A DNA stretch of 41,456 nt from a virus: IMG/VR virus record IMGVR_UViG_3300042330_000991, positions 1 to 41,456 of that record, one strand, 5' to 3'. The notes beneath the pieces were generated by a model that ran no database searches, was not told where the DNA came from, and saw nothing but the letters and a program-made list of their open reading frames with translations. Shown here piece after piece: positions 6,982 to 15,662 of the stretch. The position numbers were made by a program, and so were the translations under genes. The stretch's first letter is position 1; each line of letters begins with the position of its first letter.

Positions 6982-7965
6982 ATGGAAGAGTTTTTATCAT
7001 CCCTATTAAAAGGCATTAAAGAGCGCAATCGCTCTGGTTTTTGGTTTACATTTATTTTCTCTTGGTGTATATATAATTGGAAGGTAATTGTAATCTTATT
7101 TTTTGAGCCAAAAGAATCATTTGGAAAACATTCATTACTGGATGCTATTGAAATATTAAACCCAAATTCAAAAACCATTTGTGCATTTATTACAGCACTT
7201 TTTATTTCAGCCTTATTGCCATGGATTCATTCTGGTATCGCCTGGTATAATAGGTTTGTTTTGAGAAGAAAAGAAAAGTGGGTTCTAAACGCTGAAGGAT
7301 ACAATGGCCCTGCTGACCCAGAAAGAATATTAACCTTGTATAACCAGTTAGCCGCAGAAAGGCAAAAAAGTTTAAAATCAAAAATTGATTTTGATCAGTT
7401 GAAATTAGAAAAGGAAAATTTAAAAAAGGAGAAGGATGAGGCTTTTGCAAGTTATTTTAAATTACAAATGGAGCCCCTTGTTAAAACAAATGAAGAGCTT
7501 CAAAAAAATGCTACAAACTATAGTACAAAGTTTCAAAATGCAATTACAGAATATGCTCCATATCAGCAGCCTATTGAATTAGATTGTAAATCTATTGAAA
7601 TCCTTGAATTTAGCGAAGGGCGAAATTCTTTCATGTTGCCATTAATTGGTAGTAAAGCACAAACAGACGAATTATTTAATAGAAATAATATTGGCCAAAA
7701 AAATTTCATAACAATTCAAAACAATGAAATTATTATAAATAATAGTGCTCATAAGGTTTATGGGTTAAAAAATATTTATAATGAATCAACTAATATTAAA
7801 GAAACGTATTTTTTCTATAACGGCTCTATGCAAAAATCCCCTTATGACTTTTCAATATTAATTATTTCAAATATTCATAATTATTCAATTTTGACCTTTT
7901 ATGGTTACTTTAATACTAATATTGAAGTTCCCACTGTGTATATTGGAAAAGCCACTGCGAAGTAG
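6982..7965 (+). CDS. membrane-anchored coiled-coil protein, accessory (327 aa)
   Basis: Two predicted transmembrane helices (about 18-41 and 64-88) are followed by a basic stretch (LRRKEKW), a long coiled coil (about 115-190, rich in K/E/L) and a C-terminal beta-rich domain of about 130 residues. There is no signal peptidase site. The gene is more AT-rich than its neighbours and stands alone between a REP-like hairpin and the portal block, so it looks acquired. Phage-encoded membrane proteins of this layout often serve superinfection exclusion or anti-phage defence; here that is only inference. Confidence 0.75.
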   Translation: MEEFLSSLLKGIKERNRSGFWFTFIFSWCIYNWKVIVILFFEPKESFGKHSLLDAIEILNPNSKTICAFITALFISALLPWIHSGIAWYNRFVLRRKEKWVLNAEGYNGPADPERILTLYNQLAAERQKSLKSKIDFDQLKLEKENLKKEKDEAFASYFKLQMEPLVKTNEELQKNATNYSTKFQNAITEYAPYQQPIELDCKSIEILEFSEGRNSFMLPLIGSKAQTDELFNRNNIGQKNFITIQNNEIIINNSAHKVYGLKNIYNESTNIKETYFFYNGSMQKSPYDFSILIISNIHNYSILTFYGYFNTNIEVPTVYIGKATAK

Positions 7966-7976
7966 TAAAATAATCC

Positions 7977-8015
7977 TGTCCTTTAACACCCCACACAATT
8001 CCATGAAATTTGTAT
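7977..8015 (+). repeat. GTCCTTT intergenic repeat, copy 2
   Basis: TGTCCTTTAACACCCC is followed by CACAATTCCATG and AAATTTG, matching in order the GCAATTGCATG and AAATTTG parts of the copy at 16781. It fills the gap before the GTG start at 8017. Confidence 0.6.
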
Positions 8016-8016
8016 C

Positions 8017-8358
8017 GTGGAATTTATTTTATTACGCGATGCTTTAAAAGAAATGGAAACTGCTGTGGATGGAATGCCCTGCAGGTTTTCTGTTACTGCG
8101 ATTTCCTATGATGAGCAACGCGGCACCGGTGGCGAAATTCTAGAGTATAAAAATGTTTGCTTAAATGATGCTAAAATTAATTTTAAGCATGTTGTGCCTG
8201 TTGAGTATAGAAGGGAACAGCCTATCAGGATTACTCAAAACCGCAATCCTCACCACCGCGAAAATAAAACTAAGAATGTGCGCCTGGCTAATGGCCAGAT
8301 CCGCAAAATCCACCTGAGATTTATTACTCATTTTAATGGCGTTAATGTAATTTACTAA
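8017..8358 (+). CDS. hypothetical head-module protein (113 aa)
   Basis: The GTG start at 8017 gives 113 residues; no ATG alternative exists in the N-terminal part. The sequence is mixed alpha/beta with a basic, histidine-rich middle (QNRNPHHRENKTK) and no membrane segment. Its stop overlaps the portal ATG (TAATG), so the two are translationally coupled. Probably a structural or assembly protein of the portal block; no family recognised. Confidence 0.7.
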   Translation: MEFILLRDALKEMETAVDGMPCRFSVTAISYDEQRGTGGEILEYKNVCLNDAKINFKHVVPVEYRREQPIRITQNRNPHHRENKTKNVRLANGQIRKIHLRFITHFNGVNVIY

Positions 8359-9677
8359 TGATAATTGCAGGTGGACATAGTGTTATAGAGGTTACTGGCT
8401 TAGCTGCCGAAGTTGACCAAAAGAAGTTTCCAAAAGAAACTATTGTAGAAAAAATTGCATCAACAATTCCTTATGTTTATTGGGGAGATGATAATTTATT
8501 GCCCATCCGTATTTCTAATAATATAGAAAAGGATGAGGTTGTGTTTAGGTCCAATGAGTTTAATAAAGCTACTCACCTAGGCTTAGGCTTAAATTATGGC
8601 ATTGAGCAAAAAACTCCTGAAGGGATTGTAAGAACCTACCAAAACATTTCAGAGATTGAAGATTGGATGGAAGATAACCAAGCCCAACGTTTGGCCTTAG
8701 AGCTTATTGAGGATTATGAAACCTTAGGTAATGTTATTCCGGGAATGGTGCTTAGCAAAAACCGCCAAGAAATTGCTCGTATGGTTCGCAAGCAAGCAAC
8801 TTGGAGCAGATGGGCAAAGCAAGATCCTACTTCTAGGATTGTAAAAAAGATGCATTACAATGCAGATTGGGAAAGCTACAAATCTTCAGATGATGTTATT
8901 ATTGATGTGTTGGATGTAAATTTCCCAATAGAGGATTTGCAGGAAAGAAACAGCGGATTTGAGTTTATTTACCGCCAAAAGCCAATTAGTGCAAATAGGT
9001 TTTATTATGATTTTGCCAATGTAGAGGTATTAATGAATAGCGACAATTTTGCTATCAGAGATATGCTCAAAGGATTTTATAAAAGTAGGCTTAAGAATGG
9101 GCTTGGTGCTGCATTCCACATTAAGGTTACTGAAAAATATTTAACTACCAGGGTAAAGGCAGAAGATATAACCAAACTAAATACTGACCCTTCTTTTAGG
9201 CGTACAATTTTAAATGAAATCAAATCTGAGGTTGATAAATGGTTAGCTGGTCCGGATAATGGTGGCAAAATAGTGATCAGTACGCTTTTTAAAGAGCAGA
9301 TGAAAACGGGCTACGAGTATGTAGAAGGTATTAGGATTGAAAAAATAGATACAAGTTTGCAGGTAGATGGTTGGTTGCCTTCCATCCAACAAATACAAGC
9401 TCAAAGCTTTTTGGCAATGGGAGTTGATCCTAGTACCATTGGTTTAAGTAATGCAAAGGATGGGATGAATAGTGGCAGCGAGAAAAAGAATGCATTTTAC
9501 AATACACAAGCTACCTTACACATTGACCGCTTAAATACTTTGGCTCCTTTCTTTTTTGTGGCAAGGTTCAATGGATGGACAAAGAAATACCCTGGCTTAA
9601 AATTCTTTTTTGAAGATCAGCCACAAATAGTTCACGGAAATACCGAACCTAAAAAACAGAACGATGTTAATTCATAA
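8358..9677 (+). CDS. probable portal protein (439 aa)
   Basis: The dodecameric portal forms the DNA entry and exit gate of the head. Assignment rests on length (439 aa), position after terL and before a head-completion gene, and features usual in portals: a DDNLLPIRI segment near residues 39-47 followed by helices, an aromatic wing region (EFIYRQKPISANRFYY), and a C-terminal FLAMGVDPSTIGL-type segment with a following GSEKKNAFYNTQ helix, as in Bacteroidetes phage portals. It overlaps the next gene by 14 bases. Confidence 0.75.
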   Translation: MIIAGGHSVIEVTGLAAEVDQKKFPKETIVEKIASTIPYVYWGDDNLLPIRISNNIEKDEVVFRSNEFNKATHLGLGLNYGIEQKTPEGIVRTYQNISEIEDWMEDNQAQRLALELIEDYETLGNVIPGMVLSKNRQEIARMVRKQATWSRWAKQDPTSRIVKKMHYNADWESYKSSDDVIIDVLDVNFPIEDLQERNSGFEFIYRQKPISANRFYYDFANVEVLMNSDNFAIRDMLKGFYKSRLKNGLGAAFHIKVTEKYLTTRVKAEDITKLNTDPSFRRTILNEIKSEVDKWLAGPDNGGKIVISTLFKEQMKTGYEYVEGIRIEKIDTSLQVDGWLPSIQQIQAQSFLAMGVDPSTIGLSNAKDGMNSGSEKKNAFYNTQATLHIDRLNTLAPFFFVARFNGWTKKYPGLKFFFEDQPQIVHGNTEPKKQNDVNS

Positions 9678-10644
9678 TATAGCCAAGTTTAAAGAATTTG
9701 TACAAGCCACTGCAGGTTTTACATTTCCACAAATTGAGCAGCATTTAGGCAAGGCTCAGCTCACAGATTTGAGCCGTATTTTTGGCACTACATTTATTTC
9801 TGCTATGGATACCAGGTGGAATAATGGCACTCCATCGCCCGCACTTACTTGCCACGAAACTGCTGTTATAAAATTATTGCAAATAGCTCAGGCAAATTTG
9901 GGCTATGTAAAAGCATTGCCTTTTTTATCGGTTCAAAATACTAGCAGCGGAGCAGCTCAGGCAGAAAGCCAAACAAACAAGCCTTTATTTAAATGGCAAA
10001 AATTAGAAATTGCAGATGAGAGTTTAGAAAATGCCTGGGATGCAATTGAAAGTGCAATTTTGTATTTAATAGCCAATAGAACAGAAACTGCATTTAGTAC
10101 CTGGAAAGATTCTGCCGCAGAAAGTGCCCAGCTGGCCTATTTTTTAAATTCTGCCTCAGATTTTAATATTTACTATGGAATAGCCAACAGCCGCCGAACC
10201 TATGAGGCTGTAAAAAGCAGCATGCGAGATGCTGAGCAGATTGCTTTAAAACAAACTTTGGGCTTAGCATTATTCAATGAAATAAAGGCACAAATTTTAG
10301 CTAGAGATGTGAATGCAAACAATGCCATTTTGTTGTCAATGGTAAAAGGGGCAGTTGCAAACCTTACCATGGCCACAGCCATTTACAAAGGAGATTTTAG
10401 GTTTGATGAAAATGGAGCTCGCTTGGTTAGCACAAACAGTACTGGCAACGATACGAGCAAAGTAAAGGGTGTGGCCGATGCTACTTCGAAGCGTGACGTT
10501 AGCCAAACATGCCAAAACCTTGGGCAAAATTACCTACAAGAATTGAAACAATACTTGGAAGATAATGCAACAACTTACCCCTTATATGTACCCACATCAG
10601 ATGTGCAATTTGATAACAGTACTGGTGCGAGCTTCTTATTATAG
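9664..10644 (+). CDS. head-completion/structural protein, DUF6712-like (326 aa)
   Basis: A 326-residue, mostly helical protein following the portal gene and overlapping it. The opening segment (FKEFVQATAGFTFPQIEQHL) and late ALFNEIKAQI helix resemble a Bacteroidetes phage family that I recall as DUF6712, found next to portals; the family name is from memory. A head-tail connector or portal accessory role is likely. It ends just before a GTCCTTT repeat and the tRNA gene. Confidence 0.65.
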   Translation: MLIHNIAKFKEFVQATAGFTFPQIEQHLGKAQLTDLSRIFGTTFISAMDTRWNNGTPSPALTCHETAVIKLLQIAQANLGYVKALPFLSVQNTSSGAAQAESQTNKPLFKWQKLEIADESLENAWDAIESAILYLIANRTETAFSTWKDSAAESAQLAYFLNSASDFNIYYGIANSRRTYEAVKSSMRDAEQIALKQTLGLALFNEIKAQILARDVNANNAILLSMVKGAVANLTMATAIYKGDFRFDENGARLVSTNSTGNDTSKVKGVADATSKRDVSQTCQNLGQNYLQELKQYLEDNATTYPLYVPTSDVQFDNSTGASFLL

Positions 10645-10645
10645 G

Positions 10646-10653
10646 TGTCCTTT
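10646..10653 (+). repeat. GTCCTTT intergenic repeat, copy 3 (short)
   Basis: TGTCCTTT begins 2 bases after the stop codon of the head-completion gene and continues AATTGG. Only the head of the repeat is conserved here. Confidence 0.5.
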
Positions 10654-10674
10654 AATTGGAGTATATGAGGTAAT

Positions 10675-10722
10675 AAATTTGAACTAACAAATTTGGCAGT
10701 CTTAGGATCAAACATGCCAAAT
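10675..10722 (+). other. overlapping alternative hairpins upstream of tRNA
   Basis: AAATTTG (10675-10681) pairs with CAAATTT (10688-10694), and ATTTGGCA (10691-10698) pairs with TGCCAAAT (10715-10722). The two stems share 10691-10694, so only one can form fully. They lie just before the tRNA and may influence processing. Confidence 0.4.
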
Positions 10723-10728
10723 ATATAT

Positions 10729-10800
10729 CGCAAGATGGAGCAGAGGTAGCTCGCTGGGCTCATAACCCGGAGGTCAGAGGTTCGAATCCTTTTCCTGCAA
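10729..10800 (+). tRNA. tRNA-Met (CAT), initiator type
   Basis: A 72-base cloverleaf: acceptor 10729-10735/10793-10799, D stem GAGC/GCTC, anticodon stem 10754-10758/10766-10770 with CAT at 10761-10763, T arm AGAGG-TTCGAAT-CCTTT, discriminator A at 10800, no encoded CCA. Three initiator marks are present: C1/A72 unpaired, three G:C pairs next to the anticodon loop (GGG/CCC), and a purine-pyrimidine 11:24 pair (A:T). A second mismatch (A5/C68), a wobble at 28:42 and a 7-base D loop make it slightly irregular. It lies between structural genes in the late operon. Confidence 0.85.
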
Positions 10801-10816
10801 CAATATTTTTTATAAA

Positions 10817-11104
10817 ATGGCAACAGTACAAGAAGTAATTATTGGCGGCAAAGGCACTATTTGCCTTGGTGCTACAAAAACCCTAGATGATGCGGATGCA
10901 GCTGCAATTTATGTGCGTGAAGATGCTCCAAATTTGCAGTTGTTTAGAGAAAGATTTAAAAATGAAACTGGAGATACTGATGTAACTGCAGATCACTTTG
11001 ATGGTACAACTCCAAAAGCAGGAGATTTAATTAGAGGGCTAGGCTATAACTTTAAAAAAATAGTAGTTGGAGCAGCCGGGAGTGTTGCAGTTATTAAGCA
11101 ATAA
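10817..11104 (+). CDS. small hypothetical structural protein (95 aa)
   Basis: A 95-residue protein with a glycine-rich, beta-type sequence (VIIGGKGTICLGATKTL; KIVVGAAGSVAVIKQ) around an acidic centre. It precedes the fibre genes by 2 bases from its stop and follows the tRNA by 16 bases. Probably a minor virion component; no family recognised. Confidence 0.7.
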   Translation: MATVQEVIIGGKGTICLGATKTLDDADAAAIYVREDAPNLQLFRERFKNETGDTDVTADHFDGTTPKAGDLIRGLGYNFKKIVVGAAGSVAVIKQ

Positions 11105-11106
11105 AT

Positions 11107-11961
11107 ATGAAGAATTATGCTTTTGGCTTTACGGTAATAAGTAATACCTTGACGATGCCTAACTATGCGTTTGTTGGGCTACTTGACACCTACCCAAATG
11201 CGTTGGCAGCATATAGTTTAAGATTACTAAGAAATGGATATTCTGGTAATTGCATTAGAGCTAGGCGAAGCACTGATAATTTTGAGCAAAACATTGGGTT
11301 TGTAAACAACATTATAAACATTGCAGATGTTCAAACTTTTGCAAATGGTGGGCAAAATGCTTTTGTTCCAACATTATATGACCAAAGTGGAAGTGGAAAA
11401 GATTTAACGCAAAGTAATGCAAGTAATCAAATACAAATCCTCAACAATTCAAATCCATATGTTTTTAATTCTAAATATTCATTTAATGGTGTGGCCAATA
11501 GTTTTTATCAATTAAATCAATTAATATCTGGCAATTTTACTTTTGCAGCTGTCATTGAAATTCCAAATGAAACTCAATATTTATTTGATGGAGGAAACAC
11601 AGCTGAAATAAATAGATATGGAGTTATCTTAGATAAAGGAAATGGACAATTTATTTATATATCTTCTGATAACGCAGGGGCAGGGGTTAGTGGTGGGCTT
11701 TCGCCTATACCACAAAGTGTAGGCAGCCAAATAATTATTTGCGGTGTTAAAAACGGTGCAAATAGTGAAATTTTTGTAAATGGTGTAAGCATAGGAACAA
11801 CAACACTTACAACAGATGATGCTTCAATTTTAACTTTGTTTTCAAGAGTTAGTAATGGAGCAAATTTTACTGCAAAGTTTCAGGAATTTGTTATTTGGAA
11901 TGAACTAATAAATCTTACTGATTTATCAAATAATTTAAACAGCTTTTACAATGTATATTAA
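11107..11961 (+). CDS. tail fibre/receptor-binding protein with LamG-like fold (284 aa)
   Basis: A short N-terminal tag (NYAFGFTVI) like that of the next protein is followed by a segment typical of concanavalin/arabinofuranosidase-like phage fibre domains: YSLRLLRNGYSGNCIRARR, then a TLYDQSGSGKDL motif and alternating beta strands ending in GVKNGANSEIFVNGV and WNELINLTDL. Such domains bind cell-surface glycans. It lies before a larger fibre and the lysis genes. Confidence 0.75.
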   Translation: MKNYAFGFTVISNTLTMPNYAFVGLLDTYPNALAAYSLRLLRNGYSGNCIRARRSTDNFEQNIGFVNNIINIADVQTFANGGQNAFVPTLYDQSGSGKDLTQSNASNQIQILNNSNPYVFNSKYSFNGVANSFYQLNQLISGNFTFAAVIEIPNETQYLFDGGNTAEINRYGVILDKGNGQFIYISSDNAGAGVSGGLSPIPQSVGSQIIICGVKNGANSEIFVNGVSIGTTTLTTDDASILTLFSRVSNGANFTAKFQEFVIWNELINLTDLSNNLNSFYNVY

Positions 11962-12017
11962 AGCTTATTATTTGTGTTTTGATAATGTTACTGCCAAGTA
12001 TTTAATGAAAGAATAAT

Positions 12018-15000
12018 ATGGGAAATTATGGCTATGGCTTTAGGGTAATAAAAGGATTTAATAATTCATTAGGCGCGAAAATGGCACAATCACATTACAA
12101 TAGAGTAATTGCTGATGGTGGAGTTGTACCTGCTGGTGTTATAGCTTTGGCAGCGGCCATAAACTTACTTGCTTTAGCTAAAAATGTTCGCACAAGCACA
12201 GAGTTTAATAATGCTATTCTTGTATTTTTAGATCCTCACCTCACAGGATATAAACTAGGAGCAGGAACGGGAGTTACTTTGGGTCAAGCAGCCGAAAAAG
12301 TTTATGCTTTGAATCCAATTGCTGATTCTATAAAAACAGACCCAATAAAACAACCATTATTACTAACATTTAACAATAGAAACTATTACAATGCAATATC
12401 AAATGCTGGTAACGATAGATGCGATACGCCTGCTGTATCTGCTAATGATTTAACTGGTGATTTTGAAATAATTTCTGAAACGCAAGTTTATTTTGCTAGT
12501 AATTATACTATTTGTAGTAAAGCAGGCCCAACTGTAAATGTTAATTTTTTATTGCAAATTTTACTTGGAGGAACTGTTACTTTATACGTAACAGTTAATG
12601 GCACTACCTTAATACAATACAATTCAACTGCTACTTTAGCAAGTGTAGGTTATGGTTCAGGAGATACAATTAAACTTAAAGTTACAAGAAATCAAACTAC
12701 TGGTGAGATTAAGTTTTTTCATGGTAACTCTTACACACAATTAGGCGCAACCGTTTCTGGAACTACAAGTCCACTACACAGCTCAACCGCTAATTTAATT
12801 ATAGGCAACTATGGTAATGTTGGTGGTTCATATTTTGGTAAAATGTATTATTTCTCTATTTCCAAAACAATAGGTGGTGCACCAACACAAATTTTTAATC
12901 CTGAAGACTATAATCCATCAATAAACCAAAATAAATTTACATCATCAACTGGTGAAGTTTGGACAATTGTTTCAAATCTAAATGATTCTGATACAGGTTA
13001 TCATAACAGCATGGTAACAAGAACAAGCATTCAAGGAGATGGCATTGATGATTTTCTCCAAGCAACTGGTTTAAGTTCAAAACAATATTTAAGCACTTAT
13101 ATAGCGGTTAAAAAGTTTGCACTAGCAAGTTCAAGAAGTCCAATATTTTTGTCATACGGAAGTGCTGGAAATTTAGAAGCTCATTCAGTTCTACAAAACA
13201 CTACTAACAAGTATGCTATTAAAAATGGCACAGTATTAGATACTTTAGAAAATACAACTGATTTAGTTGTTGTAACTTCTAACTTTAACAATGCTTCGTC
13301 AAGCAACCTTGTTAATGATATGGATAAGATTGCAGGAAGTAGTGGAAATCTTACTGGTGATTCTGTAACATTATTTGGTAAAAGAGGTGGAGCAAGCCAA
13401 TGTTCAAGCGGTATTATTAATACAGTTATTATAAGTAATACTGTAGATACAGTTCCTCAAAACACTGCAATATACAATGCTATTCGTACAATGAATGGTA
13501 ATGCTATGCCTATTCAAACAGCATTAGAAGTGTTTAAATTAAACCCTAATGAAATATGGGTTAGAAGTAATTTTAACAATTCTAAAGACTTAGCTCAATT
13601 ACTTTACGCACAAGACACTTCACTTTTATTTTATGTAAATGGAGGTTCTGCTTTTGGTTCAGTAAACGTGATAGATAGAACTGCTCCAAACAATTCTATG
13701 AATGATTTGAATTTTGGAGAAAAAATAGCCGAACCTACAGACGATAGAGCACCATCTAATTACAATGGTACTTATATAGCTGCAAATCATGGTTGCGATA
13801 AAGGTAGAATATGCACAGTTGTAGGACATGGAAAGACAACAGAAGATATTGGAAGCGAGTATTCAACTGGAGGTAATAGTTATTATATTATAGGTATTCA
13901 AGATGCCAATAATTTAATAATGCTTGGAGAAAATATAGGTACTAATGCCTTATGGGATTTTAGAACTGCAATAACTGGTAATTATATTTATGTTAGAGGA
14001 GGTGTCAACAACAGTAATTTTACAGTTACCGCTATTGCCCAGCTTCAAGTTATACCGGCAACAAAAAATATAAGCGTTTCATGGTTTGCAGATGGCGTAC
14101 CTGTAAGCAGAACTACTATTGAAGCTATTAGGTGCAATGTTTTTGAAGTTGTTGAAACTTATGATATTGTAAATCTTTCAGAAAGTTTAGATTATTTAAT
14201 TGCAAACACAGGAACAACTTACACAAATGCGCAATTAGTAATAGCATTACAACAAGGTGGTAGTCAGGTAAGGATTAGCAATAGATTCCAATATCAAGCA
14301 AATGGAGCAATGGTAACTACACAAGAATTTGAATCCTTGCAACAAATTGATATAGGCTACTATGGTTATATTCAAATGAACGCGCTTACTAATTTAGCTG
14401 CTTATCCAAATACTAAATTGTATTACCCTAAGACTTTACCTCAAACAATTGGTGCTAGAGTTTGGGATTTAAGACAATTAGAAGATTTTAATGCTGCAAA
14501 TGCAAATACTTCTGAATTAATATTTCCTCCTAACAAGTGGGAATACCCTACAAATGCACCATCAAGGTTTATTGAGTTTTTAGCAGATGCAGGAAATGTT
14601 AGAAAAATTGGATTTGCAGGAGGCTATGTATCTGATATAGGAATTGGAGCTACAAGAAGTAGTAATTTAGATAGTGCAGGATTTATTTTTACTTCTAGGA
14701 AAATATATCCATTTGGTATTGATACTGGATTAAACCCATTGCCAATAAATACAGTTTATGCTGCCAAAGCGTTTAGACAATATTTTGATGCCACAGATAC
14801 ATCGTTTCAAAATGCAACTTCTATAACTACCAATAAAGCTAGTGGCTACACTTATTTCTATATAGATTACCACCAGATAACTGCATCTGATACAATTTTT
14901 GTAGGCTATGGAAATAATGGTAAAGCAATAACAATTGTAGAAAAATCTGCAAATGTTGAGTTATTAACAAGTACTGTAGTTAATGATAGTATTCAGGTGT

Positions 15001-15050
15001 CTATGACAACAGGCAATACAGGGTTTATTGTAGTAAAATTTAATACTTAA
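12018..15050 (+). CDS. large tail fibre/appendage protein (1010 aa)
   Basis: The N-terminus (NYGYGFRVIKG) matches that of the preceding fibre, suggesting a common docking tag. Residues of about 100-290 and 290-500 each read as LamG-like jelly rolls (SGDTIKLKVTRNQTTGEIKFF; QGDGIDDFLQATGL), followed by Ig-like and beta-rich segments to the C-terminus. It contains no visible enzyme motif. Probable host-recognition protein. The gene is AT-rich and has little codon bias toward the neighbours' GC-ending codons, as is usual for exchanged fibre genes. Confidence 0.75.
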   Translation: MGNYGYGFRVIKGFNNSLGAKMAQSHYNRVIADGGVVPAGVIALAAAINLLALAKNVRTSTEFNNAILVFLDPHLTGYKLGAGTGVTLGQAAEKVYALNPIADSIKTDPIKQPLLLTFNNRNYYNAISNAGNDRCDTPAVSANDLTGDFEIISETQVYFASNYTICSKAGPTVNVNFLLQILLGGTVTLYVTVNGTTLIQYNSTATLASVGYGSGDTIKLKVTRNQTTGEIKFFHGNSYTQLGATVSGTTSPLHSSTANLIIGNYGNVGGSYFGKMYYFSISKTIGGAPTQIFNPEDYNPSINQNKFTSSTGEVWTIVSNLNDSDTGYHNSMVTRTSIQGDGIDDFLQATGLSSKQYLSTYIAVKKFALASSRSPIFLSYGSAGNLEAHSVLQNTTNKYAIKNGTVLDTLENTTDLVVVTSNFNNASSSNLVNDMDKIAGSSGNLTGDSVTLFGKRGGASQCSSGIINTVIISNTVDTVPQNTAIYNAIRTMNGNAMPIQTALEVFKLNPNEIWVRSNFNNSKDLAQLLYAQDTSLLFYVNGGSAFGSVNVIDRTAPNNSMNDLNFGEKIAEPTDDRAPSNYNGTYIAANHGCDKGRICTVVGHGKTTEDIGSEYSTGGNSYYIIGIQDANNLIMLGENIGTNALWDFRTAITGNYIYVRGGVNNSNFTVTAIAQLQVIPATKNISVSWFADGVPVSRTTIEAIRCNVFEVVETYDIVNLSESLDYLIANTGTTYTNAQLVIALQQGGSQVRISNRFQYQANGAMVTTQEFESLQQIDIGYYGYIQMNALTNLAAYPNTKLYYPKTLPQTIGARVWDLRQLEDFNAANANTSELIFPPNKWEYPTNAPSRFIEFLADAGNVRKIGFAGGYVSDIGIGATRSSNLDSAGFIFTSRKIYPFGIDTGLNPLPINTVYAAKAFRQYFDATDTSFQNATSITTNKASGYTYFYIDYHQITASDTIFVGYGNNGKAITIVEKSANVELLTSTVVNDSIQVSMTTGNTGFIVVKFNT

Positions 15051-15097
15051 AATACCCTTAATAGATTTTAAACCAAAAAAATATAAAACTTTTTAAA

Positions 15098-15442
15098 ATG
15101 GAAACAGCATACGTTTTGTTGGGATTTTCTTTAGTAATATCACTTATTGGATATATATGGTCGCAAAGTAGTTCTCGCATATCTAAGCTAGAGTTAGCAA
15201 AAGAAGATTTAAAAGAACGCACACAAAGACTTGAAGATGTGCAAGGCCTTAAGCTAGATGAGGTTATTAAAACCATTGAAAAAAATAAAGAAGCCCAAGA
15301 CCGAGTTAACAGAGAAATACTTGATAAAGTTGATGCAGTTAAAAATATGGTTTACAAAGAAGTAAATCAAGAAAATAAGTTAAACAAAACCCTTGAGCTT
15401 CTTCTAAAAGAATTATCGAATAAGAATGAAACCATCCATTAA
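15098..15442 (+). CDS. membrane-anchored coiled-coil protein, lysis block (114 aa)
   Basis: One N-terminal transmembrane helix (about 5-23, VLLGFSLVISLIGYIW) is followed by a continuous coiled coil rich in E, K and L to the end. Small single-helix proteins with this build are common beside phage holins, as spanin-like or holin-associated factors. It overlaps the holin-like gene by 17 bases. Confidence 0.7.
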   Translation: METAYVLLGFSLVISLIGYIWSQSSSRISKLELAKEDLKERTQRLEDVQGLKLDEVIKTIEKNKEAQDRVNREILDKVDAVKNMVYKEVNQENKLNKTLELLLKELSNKNETIH

Positions 15443-15662
15443 AAACATTAAAAAGCGCACTCCCATTAAGCTTAAAATGCTTGGCGATTTTGCGATTTTG
15501 CTTATCCCAACCATACAAGCGGGTATTGGCTCTGCTCCGGAGGGAGTTTTTACACCAGGGCAAGCTTGGGCAATTGGTTTTGTGAGCTCAATTTTTTTGG
15601 TGGGATTTAAGTTTTTTACCAAAATGTTTACTGATGAGGAGGAGCAAAATGAGGCCAATTAA
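15426..15662 (+). CDS. putative holin (78 aa)
   Basis: A 78-residue protein with a basic N-terminus (KNIKKRTPIKLK), two hydrophobic helices (about 18-36 and 46-64) joined by a short PEGVFTPGQ turn, and an acidic C-terminal tail (TDEEEQNE). Size, charge pattern and position directly before the amidase fit a two-helix holin that permeabilises the inner membrane. It overlaps the amidase start. Confidence 0.75.
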   Translation: MKPSIKNIKKRTPIKLKMLGDFAILLIPTIQAGIGSAPEGVFTPGQAWAIGFVSSIFLVGFKFFTKMFTDEEEQNEAN

